This document shows, one piece after another, positions 16,878-24,998 of a stretch of 41,949 nt of DNA. The notes under the pieces were generated by a model, which searched no databases, was not told where the DNA came from, and was given only the letters and a program-made list of their open reading frames with translations. The stretch spans positions 1 to 41,949 of the forward strand of contig JABGWD010000055.1 in NCBI GenBank assembly GCA_018645725.1, given 5' to 3'. The stretch comes from Opitutia bacterium. Its GTDB lineage: Bacteria > Verrucomicrobiota > Verrucomicrobiia > Opitutales > Seribacteraceae. Position numbers and translations under genes: made by a program. Numbering within the stretch: position 1 is the first letter of the stretch; every line of letters begins with the position of its first letter.

Positions 16878-17735
16878 ATGACAGATCTTGCTCCCAAAAT
16901 CATTCTTGCCACTCGCAAGAGTCCGCTCGCCCTCAAGCAGGCGGATTTGGCATCGTCCGTCCTTGCTGAAAAACTGGGTGTCGAGGTTGAGACTCTTCCT
17001 CTTTCGACAACCGGCGACCAAAGATTGGAATGGTCCTTGGAACAAGAGGGTGGAAAGGGGCTCTTTACCAAGGAATTGGAGGTTGCCCTGCTGGAGGGAC
17101 GGGCCGACGTAGCGGTGCACAGCGCCAAGGATCTACCAACTGAGATGCCAAGCGGCCTTGCTCTGGCAGGTTACCTTCCGCGTGAAGACCCTCGGGACGT
17201 GCTTGTCGCTCGCACTGAAGTAGATTCCCCGAAAATAATTGCTACGGGCAGCCCCCGTCGGCGGGCTCAGTTGCTTGCAACTCATTGGCCAGACGCCCAA
17301 ATGAAGGAAATTCGCGGGAACGTTGGTACGCGTCTTCGCAAGATTGCCGAGGATCACGAGGCAGATGCGACCGTTCTTGCCGCCGCCGGTCTGCGCCGCT
17401 TGGGAATACAAGACTTTCCCGGCTTGAGGTTCGAGCATCTGCCCATTGAGGGGATGGTGCCTGCTCCCGGTCAGGCTGCGATTGCCTTGCAGGTCCGTGA
17501 GGGCGATATCGGGCGATTCAAGGATGCTTGCCATACGGCTACTGCCGAGGCAGTTGATTTCGAACGCGCCGTTTTGGCAACCATGGGAGGTGGTTGTCAG
17601 GTCGCCGTCGGGGTTCATCGTCAAGGAGACAGTCTTTTCATTTTTCATGAAGACGAGTATTCGAAGGTTGATCTTTCGGGGTTGTCTTATTCCTCCGCCT
17701 TGGAGCGGGCACTATCCGTTTTTGGGATACAATGA
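16878..17735 (+). CDS. hemC: Hydroxymethylbilane synthase (porphobilinogen deaminase)
   Basis: Joins four porphobilinogen units into hydroxymethylbilane for haem and sirohaem. At 285 residues it is slightly short of the usual 300-310, mainly through a brief C-terminal domain. Key residues are present: R13 in LATRKSPLAL, D85 in HSAKDLP, the TGSPRRRAQL motif (123-132), RGNVGTRL, and C240 in MGGGCQVAVG, which holds the dipyrromethane cofactor. The ATG at 16878 starts right after the ilvC terminator, with no room for a standard promoter between them except inside the terminator or ilvC. The stop overlaps the next ATG (ATGA), coupling it to the cobA/hemD fusion. Confidence 0.95.
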   Translation: MTDLAPKIILATRKSPLALKQADLASSVLAEKLGVEVETLPLSTTGDQRLEWSLEQEGGKGLFTKELEVALLEGRADVAVHSAKDLPTEMPSGLALAGYLPREDPRDVLVARTEVDSPKIIATGSPRRRAQLLATHWPDAQMKEIRGNVGTRLRKIAEDHEADATVLAAAGLRRLGIQDFPGLRFEHLPIEGMVPAPGQAAIALQVREGDIGRFKDACHTATAEAVDFERAVLATMGGGCQVAVGVHRQGDSLFIFHEDEYSKVDLSGLSYSSALERALSVFGIQ

Positions 17736-19267
17736 GCAAGAAAGGCAAAGTTTATCTCGTCGGGGCAGGTCCAGGCGATCAGGGCCTTATCACCCTAAAG
17801 GCACGGGATCTTGTTTCATCCTGTGACGTGCTGGTTTATGACAACTTGATCAACCCCGCCTTTTTGGCAGAAACCGCACCGGAATGCGAGCTAATCGACG
17901 TAGGCAAGACACCCGGTCGTCATACCGTTGAGCAGGAACAGATTTGCAAGATGCTTGTCGAGAAAGCGCAATCGGGCAATCTGGTGGTTCGCCTCAAAGG
18001 CGGAGACCCTTTCGTTTTTGGACGTTGCGCGGAGGAAATGACGGTTCTTGACGATGCCGGGGTATCCTACGAGATTGTGCCTGGCGTCACTGCGGCTCTT
18101 GGTTGCGCCGCATATGCCGGGATTCCACTGACCCATCGAGACTATGGTTCGTCGATCTCCTTCCTTACGGGTCATGAGGATATAGAAAAGGAAGCCTTGC
18201 GTATCGATTTCGGTAAGTTTGCCGCTACCGGTGGAACACTTTGCATTTACATGGGGATGAGCAAACTGGAAGAAATCGTCGACAAATTGATTGCCGGCGG
18301 TCTTCCCGATAGCAAGCCGGCTGCGATCGTCAGTAACGGGACCCTGCCAAGCCAAAGGAAAATCCTTGGACCACTGAAGAACCTTGTCGGGTTGGCGAAA
18401 GAGAAAGGTTTGGGATCTCCCGCAATCATTTTTGTCGGCAATGCGGTCGGCCTTGCCGGTTCGGGGGATTGGTTCGAGGATCGTCCGCTTTTCGGTCGGC
18501 GTTTTGTCGTTACCCGCCCAGTTGGCCAAAACAGCCGGTTGAAGAAATTGTTGGAAAACAAGGGGGCGGAAGTTTTGGAATTGCCTTTGATCAAGATACT
18601 TCCGGCTGACGACCGCAAACTGGTGGCAGAAGCTTTTGCAGGCATAGCCACTTACGGGTGGATTGTTTTCACGAGCGCGAATGGGGCCCGCGAATTCTTC
18701 AATCTCTTCTTTCGGGCTTTTGGGGATATTCGCAGTTTCGGACCGATGCGAATTGCTTGCGTCGGTGAGACCACGGCCTCGGTCGTCCGGGATTACAACC
18801 TTGAAGTCGAATTAATCCCGCCTGTGTCCACAGCCGAGGACCTTGCTCAATCCCTGGTTGCGACGGAATCGCTCGATAGCGCGCATGTGCTTGTCATCAC
18901 GGGCAGCCGAAATCGTGAAATTTTGGTCAACTTGCTTGAATCCGTAGGGCATGCCATCGTGGATACCCTGTCCGTATACTCGACTGATTTCTCCGACGTT
19001 TCCGAGGCAGCGGCCTTGCAGGATTTTCGGGAGAAAGGCGCGGACGCCCTCGTTTTCAGCAGTTCGTCCGCTGCTCTTTCTTACGTCGAGCAAGAGGAGG
19101 ACCTGGTTTTGGAAAAGGATGCCCGTGTTCCGATACTTTGCAGTTTTGGGGCCCAGACTTCCGCGACCCTCAAAGAAAATGGTCTGAGCGTTGATTTGGA
19201 AGCCGAAACACCAAGTTTGGACTCGCTGGTCGATTCCTTGGTCGCGAAATTTGGACGGAGTTCGTGA
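17732..19267 (+). CDS. Fusion of uroporphyrinogen-III C-methyltransferase (CobA/SirA type) and uroporphyrinogen-III synthase (HemD)
   Basis: Two enzymes in one 511-residue chain. Residues 1-245 are SUMT: VYLVGAGPGDQGLITLKARD (6-25), VRLKGGDPFVFGRCAEE and VPGVTAALGCAAYAGIPLTHR, which methylates uroporphyrinogen III towards sirohaem or cobalamin. Residues about 250-511 are HemD: RRFVVTRPVGQNSRLKKLL, WIVFTSANGAREFF and the VLVITGSRNRE strand, closing the tetrapyrrole ring of the HemC product. This fusion is known in several phyla. It is coupled at both ends by four-base overlaps, to hemC upstream and trpF downstream. Confidence 0.93.
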   Translation: MSKKGKVYLVGAGPGDQGLITLKARDLVSSCDVLVYDNLINPAFLAETAPECELIDVGKTPGRHTVEQEQICKMLVEKAQSGNLVVRLKGGDPFVFGRCAEEMTVLDDAGVSYEIVPGVTAALGCAAYAGIPLTHRDYGSSISFLTGHEDIEKEALRIDFGKFAATGGTLCIYMGMSKLEEIVDKLIAGGLPDSKPAAIVSNGTLPSQRKILGPLKNLVGLAKEKGLGSPAIIFVGNAVGLAGSGDWFEDRPLFGRRFVVTRPVGQNSRLKKLLENKGAEVLELPLIKILPADDRKLVAEAFAGIATYGWIVFTSANGAREFFNLFFRAFGDIRSFGPMRIACVGETTASVVRDYNLEVELIPPVSTAEDLAQSLVATESLDSAHVLVITGSRNREILVNLLESVGHAIVDTLSVYSTDFSDVSEAAALQDFREKGADALVFSSSSAALSYVEQEEDLVLEKDARVPILCSFGAQTSATLKENGLSVDLEAETPSLDSLVDSLVAKFGRSS

Positions 19268-19914
19268 AGATGATCGTTCCCGAGGTCAAGGTATGCGGGA
19301 TCACCCGATTGGAGGACGGGCAAAATGCGATTTCTCTCGGAGCCTCCTTCCTCGGATTTATCTTCTTCGAGGGTTCCCCCCGCTGCATTGACCCTGAGAA
19401 GGCTCGCAAAATTTGGGATGGACTGAATCCAACAAGAACCCATTCGGTTGCCGTGACCGTCGATCCCGATCCTTCGTTCTTGCGCGAAATTAGCAAATTG
19501 GGATTTGATTTCTTCCAGTTGCACTTCCCTTGCGTCGTTGATCCTGATCGCGTTTCGGAATGGACGGAGATTGTAGGATCGGAAAATCTTTGGTTGGCTC
19601 CCAAGGTTCATCCATCCGATTCTTTCCCGGAGCAACTTCTGCCATTCGCCGACACTTTCCTGATGGATGCCTATTCCGAGGATAAATTTGGCGGGACGGG
19701 AAAAGTTTCCGATTGGAAAGGCTTCGAACGCTTGAAAGACAGGTTCCCTTCGAAAACTTGGGTTCTCGCCGGGGGGCTTTCACCGGAAAATCTCTCCGCT
19801 GCCCTTTCCGAAACTTCTGCGACCCGTATCGATCTGAACAGCGGGATTGAAAGTGAACCGGGGATCAAGGATCTTTCGAAAATGGAGAAGGCATTTTCCC
19901 TCTTGCATGGATGA
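19264..19914 (+). CDS. trpF: Phosphoribosylanthranilate isomerase
   Basis: Amadori rearrangement of phosphoribosylanthranilate in tryptophan synthesis. The 216-residue TIM barrel carries the catalytic cysteine in VKVCGITR (C11), the LGFIFFEGSPRCI loop, the catalytic aspartate in LMDAYSEDKFGGTG, and the phosphate-binding VLAGGLSPEN and IDLNSGIES loops. The start is GTG at 19264, overlapping the previous stop (GTGA); ATG at 19270 is an in-frame alternative two codons on. It is the only trp gene here, and its coupling to haem genes is unusual. It ends 88 bases before the peroxiredoxin gene, with no clear terminator. Confidence 0.94.
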   Translation: MKMIVPEVKVCGITRLEDGQNAISLGASFLGFIFFEGSPRCIDPEKARKIWDGLNPTRTHSVAVTVDPDPSFLREISKLGFDFFQLHFPCVVDPDRVSEWTEIVGSENLWLAPKVHPSDSFPEQLLPFADTFLMDAYSEDKFGGTGKVSDWKGFERLKDRFPSKTWVLAGGLSPENLSAALSETSATRIDLNSGIESEPGIKDLSKMEKAFSLLHG

Positions 19915-20002
19915 AGTCGAACCATTAGCAGTTTTCCCTACGTTTTAATTCGATTGATTATTTTCCTAACTCCAATCCATAACCCTAAATCACTTAAATA
20001 TC

Positions 20003-20641
20003 ATGACCTCCGTTGGAAAAAAATTTCCTGATCTTACCGTTAACGCCATGAATGAAATGGGAGACACTTTCCCTTTGAACGTTCTTGAAAAGGCCGTGAG
20101 TGAGAAAAAGAAGATTCTGCTATTTTGGTATCCCAAGGATTTCACTTTCGTCTGTCCGACCGAGCTTCATGCCTTCCAGGAAGCTTTGGGTGAATTTGAA
20201 AAGAGGAACACCCTGGTAATCGGTGCCTCATGTGATACTGCGGAAGTCCATTTCGCATGGTTGAATACCCCCAAGGACGGCGGAGGGATCGAGGGCGTCA
20301 CTTATTCGCTTCTTGCCGATAGCAATCGCAACCTGGCCAACACCCTCGGGATTCTTGACGAGACGAATGAACGTGTGGACGAGGAAACCGGAGTTGTTCT
20401 GGTAGATGGTGACAGTGTGCCTTATCGAGCGACTTTTCTTATCGACGAAGAGGGCATGGTATTTCACGAAGGCGTTAATCACATGCCTATCGGACGTAAC
20501 GTTGCGGAATATTTGCGTATTATCGATGCCTTCACTCATGTTCAGGAAAAAGGCGAGGTTTGTCCCGCCAACTGGGAAGAAGGCAAGGACGCAATGAACG
20601 CCAATCGAGAGGGTGTCCTTTCCTACCTCGGTTCTCATTGA
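20003..20641 (+). CDS. Typical 2-Cys peroxiredoxin (AhpC/Prx1 family)
   Basis: Reduces peroxides; cytoplasmic. The 212 residues include the peroxidatic C51 in FTFVCPTELHAF and the resolving C187 in GEVCPANW, with the conserved arginine in RATFLIDEEG. An AT-rich 88-base region upstream probably holds its promoter; the bases before ATG (AATATC) have no Shine-Dalgarno sequence. A thioredoxin gene starts 15 bases after its stop, so the pair likely forms a peroxide-reducing system, with the thioredoxin as reductant (inference from context). Confidence 0.95.
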   Translation: MTSVGKKFPDLTVNAMNEMGDTFPLNVLEKAVSEKKKILLFWYPKDFTFVCPTELHAFQEALGEFEKRNTLVIGASCDTAEVHFAWLNTPKDGGGIEGVTYSLLADSNRNLANTLGILDETNERVDEETGVVLVDGDSVPYRATFLIDEEGMVFHEGVNHMPIGRNVAEYLRIIDAFTHVQEKGEVCPANWEEGKDAMNANREGVLSYLGSH

Positions 20642-20656
20642 ATTGCTTTTGTCTCG

Positions 20657-20971
20657 ATGCTTCAGGAGTTGACCGAAGACAACTTGGGTGAACTGGTTGC
20701 CCGGGAGAGTCGGGTGCTGGTTCAGTACTCGGCCGGTTGGTGCGGCAATTGCCGAATCATGAAACCCAAGTTTCGCAAGATGTCAGGAGAGTTCGAAAAG
20801 GTGAGTTTTGTTATCGTTGATGCCGAGAAGTTTCCGGATTCGCGCAAATTGGCGGAGGTTGACAACTTGCCGACTTTCGCCGCCTTCAGGGATGGAGCGC
20901 TTGTTAATCAAGTTCAGACAAACAAGGCGGAGGTATTGAAAGAATTTGTTGATGAAGCTGCCTCTGATTAA
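20657..20971 (+). CDS. Thioredoxin-family protein (active site WCGNC)
   Basis: A 104-residue single thioredoxin domain without signal peptide, so cytoplasmic. The redox site is W28-C29-G30-N31-C32, with GN in place of the classical GP, and the cis-proline loop is NLPTFAAF. D-A-E-K-F in strand 3 is also typical. It follows the peroxiredoxin by 15 bases and overlaps the next small gene by 20 bases, so translational coupling is likely. The CGNC site may tune its redox potential for the peroxiredoxin (inference). Confidence 0.93.
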   Translation: MLQELTEDNLGELVARESRVLVQYSAGWCGNCRIMKPKFRKMSGEFEKVSFVIVDAEKFPDSRKLAEVDNLPTFAAFRDGALVNQVQTNKAEVLKEFVDEAASD

Positions 20972-21212
20972 GCACGTTTGCGCTTTTGTCGAAGCCAATG
21001 ACGAGGATTTTGTAGCGGAAGCGATTGAGGTACTCGAGCACTTGACCGAATATGATGGCCTTGCAGAGCAGGAGGTGGACGTTCTTGGTGAAATGCTTTC
21101 CAATTTGTACGGTGCCCTCGAGGTGGAAAAAACGGTCAGGGAGGATGGGGTTGACCGAAAAGAAGCCTTGAACGCTTTCATGAAGCGCGTGCAGGGTTCC
21201 ATCGATCGATAA
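20952..21212 (+). CDS. Small conserved protein downstream of peroxiredoxin-thioredoxin (DUF6952-like)
   Basis: An 86-residue acidic, helical protein from ATG at 20952; TTG codons at 20946 and 20949 are unlikely starts. It begins MKLPLIKHVCAFVEANDEDF and ends ALNAFMKRVQGSIDR. As I recall, the same architecture occurs in the small protein (annotated DUF6952) that follows the peroxiredoxin-thioredoxin pair in many Bacteroidota; that assignment is from memory and not checked. It starts inside the thioredoxin gene (20-base overlap), so the three are probably translated together. It has a single cysteine (C11). The function is unknown; a regulator or adaptor of the peroxide-reducing pair is possible. 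It ends 14 bases from the convergent ffh stop. Confidence 0.8.
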   Translation: MKLPLIKHVCAFVEANDEDFVAEAIEVLEHLTEYDGLAEQEVDVLGEMLSNLYGALEVEKTVREDGVDRKEALNAFMKRVQGSIDR

Positions 21213-21226
21213 ACCCTGCGGGAGCC

Positions 21227-22612
21227 TTACCCCTTGAATTGCTTGGCCAATTTGGCCAATTCCTTTGGATCCATGTCTCCCATGTCGGGCATGCCCCCCC
21301 CGCCTCCCAAGGCACTCATCATTTGCTTCATTTTTCCGCCCCTCATCTTCTTCATCATTTTTTGCATCTGACTGAATTGTTTGATCAGTTGGTTGACGTC
21401 CTTGATTTGAACACCAGCTCCATCGGCAATTCTTTTCCTGCGGGAGCCTGCGATTATACGAGGTACGCGTCTCTCTTCCTTGGTCATCGAAAGGATGATC
21501 GCTTCATGACGTCCGAGAGCGCTTTCCTCCTTGTCGCCGATTTCGACGTTGTTCATTCCCGGCAGCATCTTTGCAACCGAACCCATGGATCCCATTTTTT
21601 TCATCTGCCTCATCTGCGTGAGAAAATCCTCAAAGTCGAATTCGGCCTTGAGCATCTTTTCCGCCATGCGCATGGATTCCTCCTGATCGAGATTCTCCTG
21701 CGCTTTTTCGACCAATGACACGATGTCGCCCATTCCGAGGATTCTCGAAGCCAAGCGGTCGGGGTGAAACACTTCGAACTCATCGATCTTTTCTCCTACG
21801 CCGAGGAATTTGATCGGCGCTCCGGTAACCTTCTTCATCGAGAGAGCCGCTCCGCCCCGGGCGTCTCCATCGACCTTGGTCAGGACGATCCCCGTGAGAG
21901 ACAAGCGTTCGTGGAAAGTCTTGGCCACGTTCACGGCTTCTTGTCCGAGCGCTGCATCCGCCACCAATAGGATTTCGTGAGGGTTGACCTCTTTTTTCAG
22001 AAGTTCCAGCTCCCGGACGAGTTCATCGTCGATTTGAAGCCTGCCCGCAGTGTCGAAAATCACGACGTCGCTACCGTTCTTTTTGGATTCTTCCCAACCC
22101 GCGCGGGCAATGGCAGGAACGTCTTTTTTCTCCCGATCGAGATGGCAGGGAAATTGTTCTTGTTTTGCGAGAAACTCAAGTTGATCGATCGCGGCCGGAC
22201 GATAAACGTCGCAGGCAACGAGCATGGGGGAGCGCCCATCCTTGGCCAACCGCTTGGCCAGCTTTGCGCTTGTGGTCGTTTTTCCCGCTCCGTGAAGGCC
22301 AACCATGAGAACCCTCAAGGGCCGGTCTTCCCGAAGTTCCGTCGTTCCTTCCCCGAGCAACTTGATTAACTCGTCGTGAATGATCTTTATGACCTGCTGG
22401 CCGGGCGATACCGATTTGAGCACTTCCTGCCCCAAGCACGCTTCCTTGACTTGATCGACGAATTCACGGGCCGTGCGGAAATGCACGTCGGCCGAAAGCA
22501 ATGCCTTCCGTACTTCTCCCAACGCTTCGCTCACGTTTTCCTCCGTGAGTTTACCTACTCCTCGCAGGTTTCGGAGCGTGCGGCTTAACTTATCTGTTAA
22601 TGATTCAAACAT
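21227..22612 (-). CDS. ffh: Signal recognition particle GTPase Ffh
   Basis: Binds signal sequences of nascent membrane proteins together with SRP RNA and docks with FtsY. The 461 residues have the NG domain in order: P-loop [57 protein letters not shown] and [16 protein letters not shown]. Next comes the M domain with RIADGAGV and [14 protein letters not shown] for RNA contact. The C-terminus is methionine-rich ([19 protein letters not shown]) with a short glycine run. It is divergent from serA across 118 bases; GACAGT (22613-22618) and ACTGTC (22632-22637) form a short inverted repeat right at its start. Confidence 0.97.
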   Translation of the reverse strand: MFESLTDKLSRTLRNLRGVGKLTEENVSEALGEVRKALLSADVHFRTAREFVDQVKEACLGQEVLKSVSPGQQVIKIIHDELIKLLGEGTTELREDRPLRVLMVGLHGAGKTTTSAKLAKRLAKDGRSPMLVACDVYRPAAIDQLEFLAKQEQFPCHLDREKKDVPAIARAGWEESKKNGSDVVIFDTAGRLQIDDELVRELELLKKEVNPHEILLVADAALGQEAVNVAKTFHERLSLTGIVLTKVDGDARGGAALSMKKVTGAPIKFLGVGEKIDEFEVFHPDRLASRILGMGDIVSLVEKAQENLDQEESMRMAEKMLKAEFDFEDFLTQMRQMKKMGSMGSVAKMLPGMNNVEIGDKEESALGRHEAIILSMTKEERRVPRIIAGSRRKRIADGAGVQIKDVNQLIKQFSQMQKMMKKMRGGKMKQMMSALGGGGGMPDMGDMDPKELAKLAKQFKG

Positions 22613-22730
22613 GACAGTTGGAGATCATGTCACTGTCGGGAGTATTGGTGAAGCCATAAATTCCATACTTCTTTCCGCGTTGCCTTTTGGAGGGAATTTG
22701 GCATGATCAATCCCTTTCCTTTTAAATAGA

Positions 22731-24326
22731 ATGAAAATTCTCATTGCTGACCGTATCTCTCCTCTTGGGGTTGAATTTTTGCAAAAGCAGGCTGATTTCG
22801 AAGTGATTGAAGCTTATGGTTCTTCACCCGAGAAGGTATTGGAGTTATCCAAGGATGTCTCCGCCATTATCGTTCGCAGCGATACGAAAGTGACGAAAGA
22901 GGTGATCTCCGGGGCATCCCCGCTGAAGGTGGTCGGCCGGGCCGGGGTGGGTGTGGACAACATTGATATCGAAGCTGCTACCGAAGCGGGCGTGATTGTC
23001 ATGAACACGCCTGGCGGGAACACCATTGCCACCGCCGAACTTACCTTTACCCACATGATGTGCGGAACTCGACCGATTGTTCGCGGAGCATCCGGTATGC
23101 GTGAGGGCAAATGGGAAAGGAAGGAGCTCAAGGGATCCGAGCTTAGAGCCAAGACCCTGGCTGTTTTGGGTTTTGGCCGCATCGGGGTGGAAGTTGCCAA
23201 GCGGGCCCAGGCTTTCGAGATGGAAGTCATTGCCTACGATCCTTACTTGACCGAAGATCGGGCCAAAGAGATGGAAGTGGAAAAAGTCGATCTTGAAACG
23301 GCCTTTTCACGGGCAGACTATCTGACTGTTCACATGCCCATGACCGAAGAGACAAAAAACATGGTGGATGAGGACGCGTTCTCCAAAATGAAGGACGGGG
23401 TCCGCGTATTCAATTGCGCCCGGGGCGGGATCATCAAGGAATCGGCACTCGTGGAGGCCCTCAAAAGCGGAAAGGTCGCGGCTGCGGGATTGGACGTTTA
23501 CGAACAGGAACCGCTTCCCGAAGATCACGAATTTCGAACGTTGGAAAACCTCAATCTTACGCCTCATTTGGGGGCTTCCACTGCGGAGGCCCAGGAAAGC
23601 GTGGGGGTTGAAATCGCTGAGGCAGTGGCCGAAGTTTTGCAGGGTGGCCGTATAAGAAATGCGATCAACATGCCTTCCGTCGACCCCAAGGATTTGCAGG
23701 CTCTCCGTCCCTACCTTGACCTTTGTCAAAGGCTTGGAAGCTTTGCCCGTCAAGCGTCCGAAGGTTCCGTAAGCTCGATACACATTACTTTTTGGGGTGG
23801 CATCGTTGACTTTGACGCGGTTCCTTTGACCCGGGCGGTTCTCAAGGGTTGGCTCGCCGGGATTGCCGGAGACGAAGGAATCAACGACGTCAATGCCCCG
23901 CACAAAATCAAGGCGTTGGGAATTAAAGTCGAAACAATCAAGTCATCGGATTCGGTGGATTACAGTGAACTGATCGAGGTCAAGACCGTTTCAAGCGAAG
24001 GCCAGGAGCAAACCGTAAAGGGAACTCTGCTTGGGAAGAGCAACGATCCGCGTATCGTCGAGGTTGACGGTCAGGCCATTGAGGCCCGACCCGTCGACGT
24101 ACTTCTTGTGGTCCGGAACGTGGACAAGCCTGGAATCGTCGGCAAATTGGGGACAATTCTTGGAGACTGCGGAGTAAACATTGCCAACATGTCCCTTAGC
24201 CGCGCCGAAGAAGGGGAATGGGCTTTGACCATATGCGAACTTGACCACGAACCGGCAGGCACGGCTCTGCAGGCCTTGGTCGGGGATCCTGACATTCACG
24301 AGGCCCGCATTTCCCGACAAGGCTAG
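22731..24326 (+). CDS. serA: D-3-phosphoglycerate dehydrogenase (long form with ACT domain)
   Basis: First step of the phosphorylated serine pathway. The 531 residues match the long Bacillus/Mycobacterium-like type: substrate and NAD domains with VLGFGRIGVEVAKRAQ and a downstream DPYL, catalytic arginine in CARGGIIKE, and catalytic histidine in TPHLGASTAEAQ. The intervening (ASB) domain lies at about 320-450, and a C-terminal ACT domain at about 455-531 begins DVLLVVRNVDKPGIVGKL. The ACT domain suggests serine feedback control (family knowledge). No Shine-Dalgarno sequence lies before the ATG (pyrimidine-rich TTTCCTTTTAAATAG). It heads the serA-plsY-hom-lysC-thrC run. Confidence 0.96.
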   Translation: MKILIADRISPLGVEFLQKQADFEVIEAYGSSPEKVLELSKDVSAIIVRSDTKVTKEVISGASPLKVVGRAGVGVDNIDIEAATEAGVIVMNTPGGNTIATAELTFTHMMCGTRPIVRGASGMREGKWERKELKGSELRAKTLAVLGFGRIGVEVAKRAQAFEMEVIAYDPYLTEDRAKEMEVEKVDLETAFSRADYLTVHMPMTEETKNMVDEDAFSKMKDGVRVFNCARGGIIKESALVEALKSGKVAAAGLDVYEQEPLPEDHEFRTLENLNLTPHLGASTAEAQESVGVEIAEAVAEVLQGGRIRNAINMPSVDPKDLQALRPYLDLCQRLGSFARQASEGSVSSIHITFWGGIVDFDAVPLTRAVLKGWLAGIAGDEGINDVNAPHKIKALGIKVETIKSSDSVDYSELIEVKTVSSEGQEQTVKGTLLGKSNDPRIVEVDGQAIEARPVDVLLVVRNVDKPGIVGKLGTILGDCGVNIANMSLSRAEEGEWALTICELDHEPAGTALQALVGDPDIHEARISRQG

Positions 24327-24359
24327 AAAAAGCCCGTTTTATCAAAGCCCCCTAACCCC

Positions 24360-24998
24360 ATGATATCTATTCCTTTAGAAGCTATTGGCGTTGTGCTTAT
24401 CGGTTACCTTCTGGGCTCGATTCCCTTTGGCGTACTTGTGGCCAAACGGTTTGGGGTGGACATATATTCCGTTGGCAGCGGGAACCCAGGAGCAACCAAT
24501 GTTCTGAGGGAAATTGGAAAGCCAGCTGGATATACGGTTTTCGTTTTTGATTTTCTCAAGGGTTTTTTGGCAACCTACTGGTTCATGATTCCGGTCTTTT
24601 CCATCGGGAGTGATCCTGTCTTGTTGGGGTTATGGGGTTTGCCTGCCGCCGTCCTTGGGCACACCTACCCGTTGTTTACCGGTTTCCGGGGCGGAAAAGG
24701 GGTGGCAACGGCCATGGGTGGATTACTTGGGGTGATGCCGGTTTGCCTTGTTGTGGGATTGGTAACCTGGGGCGGAATTTTTTATTCCACCCGCTATGTC
24801 GCAGTGGCGTCGATTGGCTTTGGTTTGAGTCTGCCCATATGTTCCTTGGTGCTTTATTGGGCAAGAGACGAGCATTGGGGCGTGGTGGCAATGTCTTTTC
24901 TCGTCATGGCATGGATTGTCTGGCGCCATCGTTCGAACTTGGCCCGCTTGCGAGCGGGCACGGAGAATCGATTTGAGCGAAACAAAACCGGCAAGTGA
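24360..24998 (+). CDS. plsY: Acyl-phosphate:glycerol-3-phosphate acyltransferase
   Basis: Transfers an acyl group from acyl phosphate to glycerol 3-phosphate, the first step of phospholipid synthesis; inner-membrane protein. The 212 residues with about five helices include the three family motifs: IGYLLGSIPFGVLVAK, SVGSGNPGATNVLR, and the FRGGKGVATAMG loop preceded by GHTYPLF. It lies 33 bases after serA, and its stop overlaps the hom start (GTGA), so a lipid gene is embedded in an amino-acid operon. No Shine-Dalgarno sequence: the bases before ATG are CCCCCTAACCCC. Confidence 0.95.
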   Translation: MISIPLEAIGVVLIGYLLGSIPFGVLVAKRFGVDIYSVGSGNPGATNVLREIGKPAGYTVFVFDFLKGFLATYWFMIPVFSIGSDPVLLGLWGLPAAVLGHTYPLFTGFRGGKGVATAMGGLLGVMPVCLVVGLVTWGGIFYSTRYVAVASIGFGLSLPICSLVLYWARDEHWGVVAMSFLVMAWIVWRHRSNLARLRAGTENRFERNKTGK

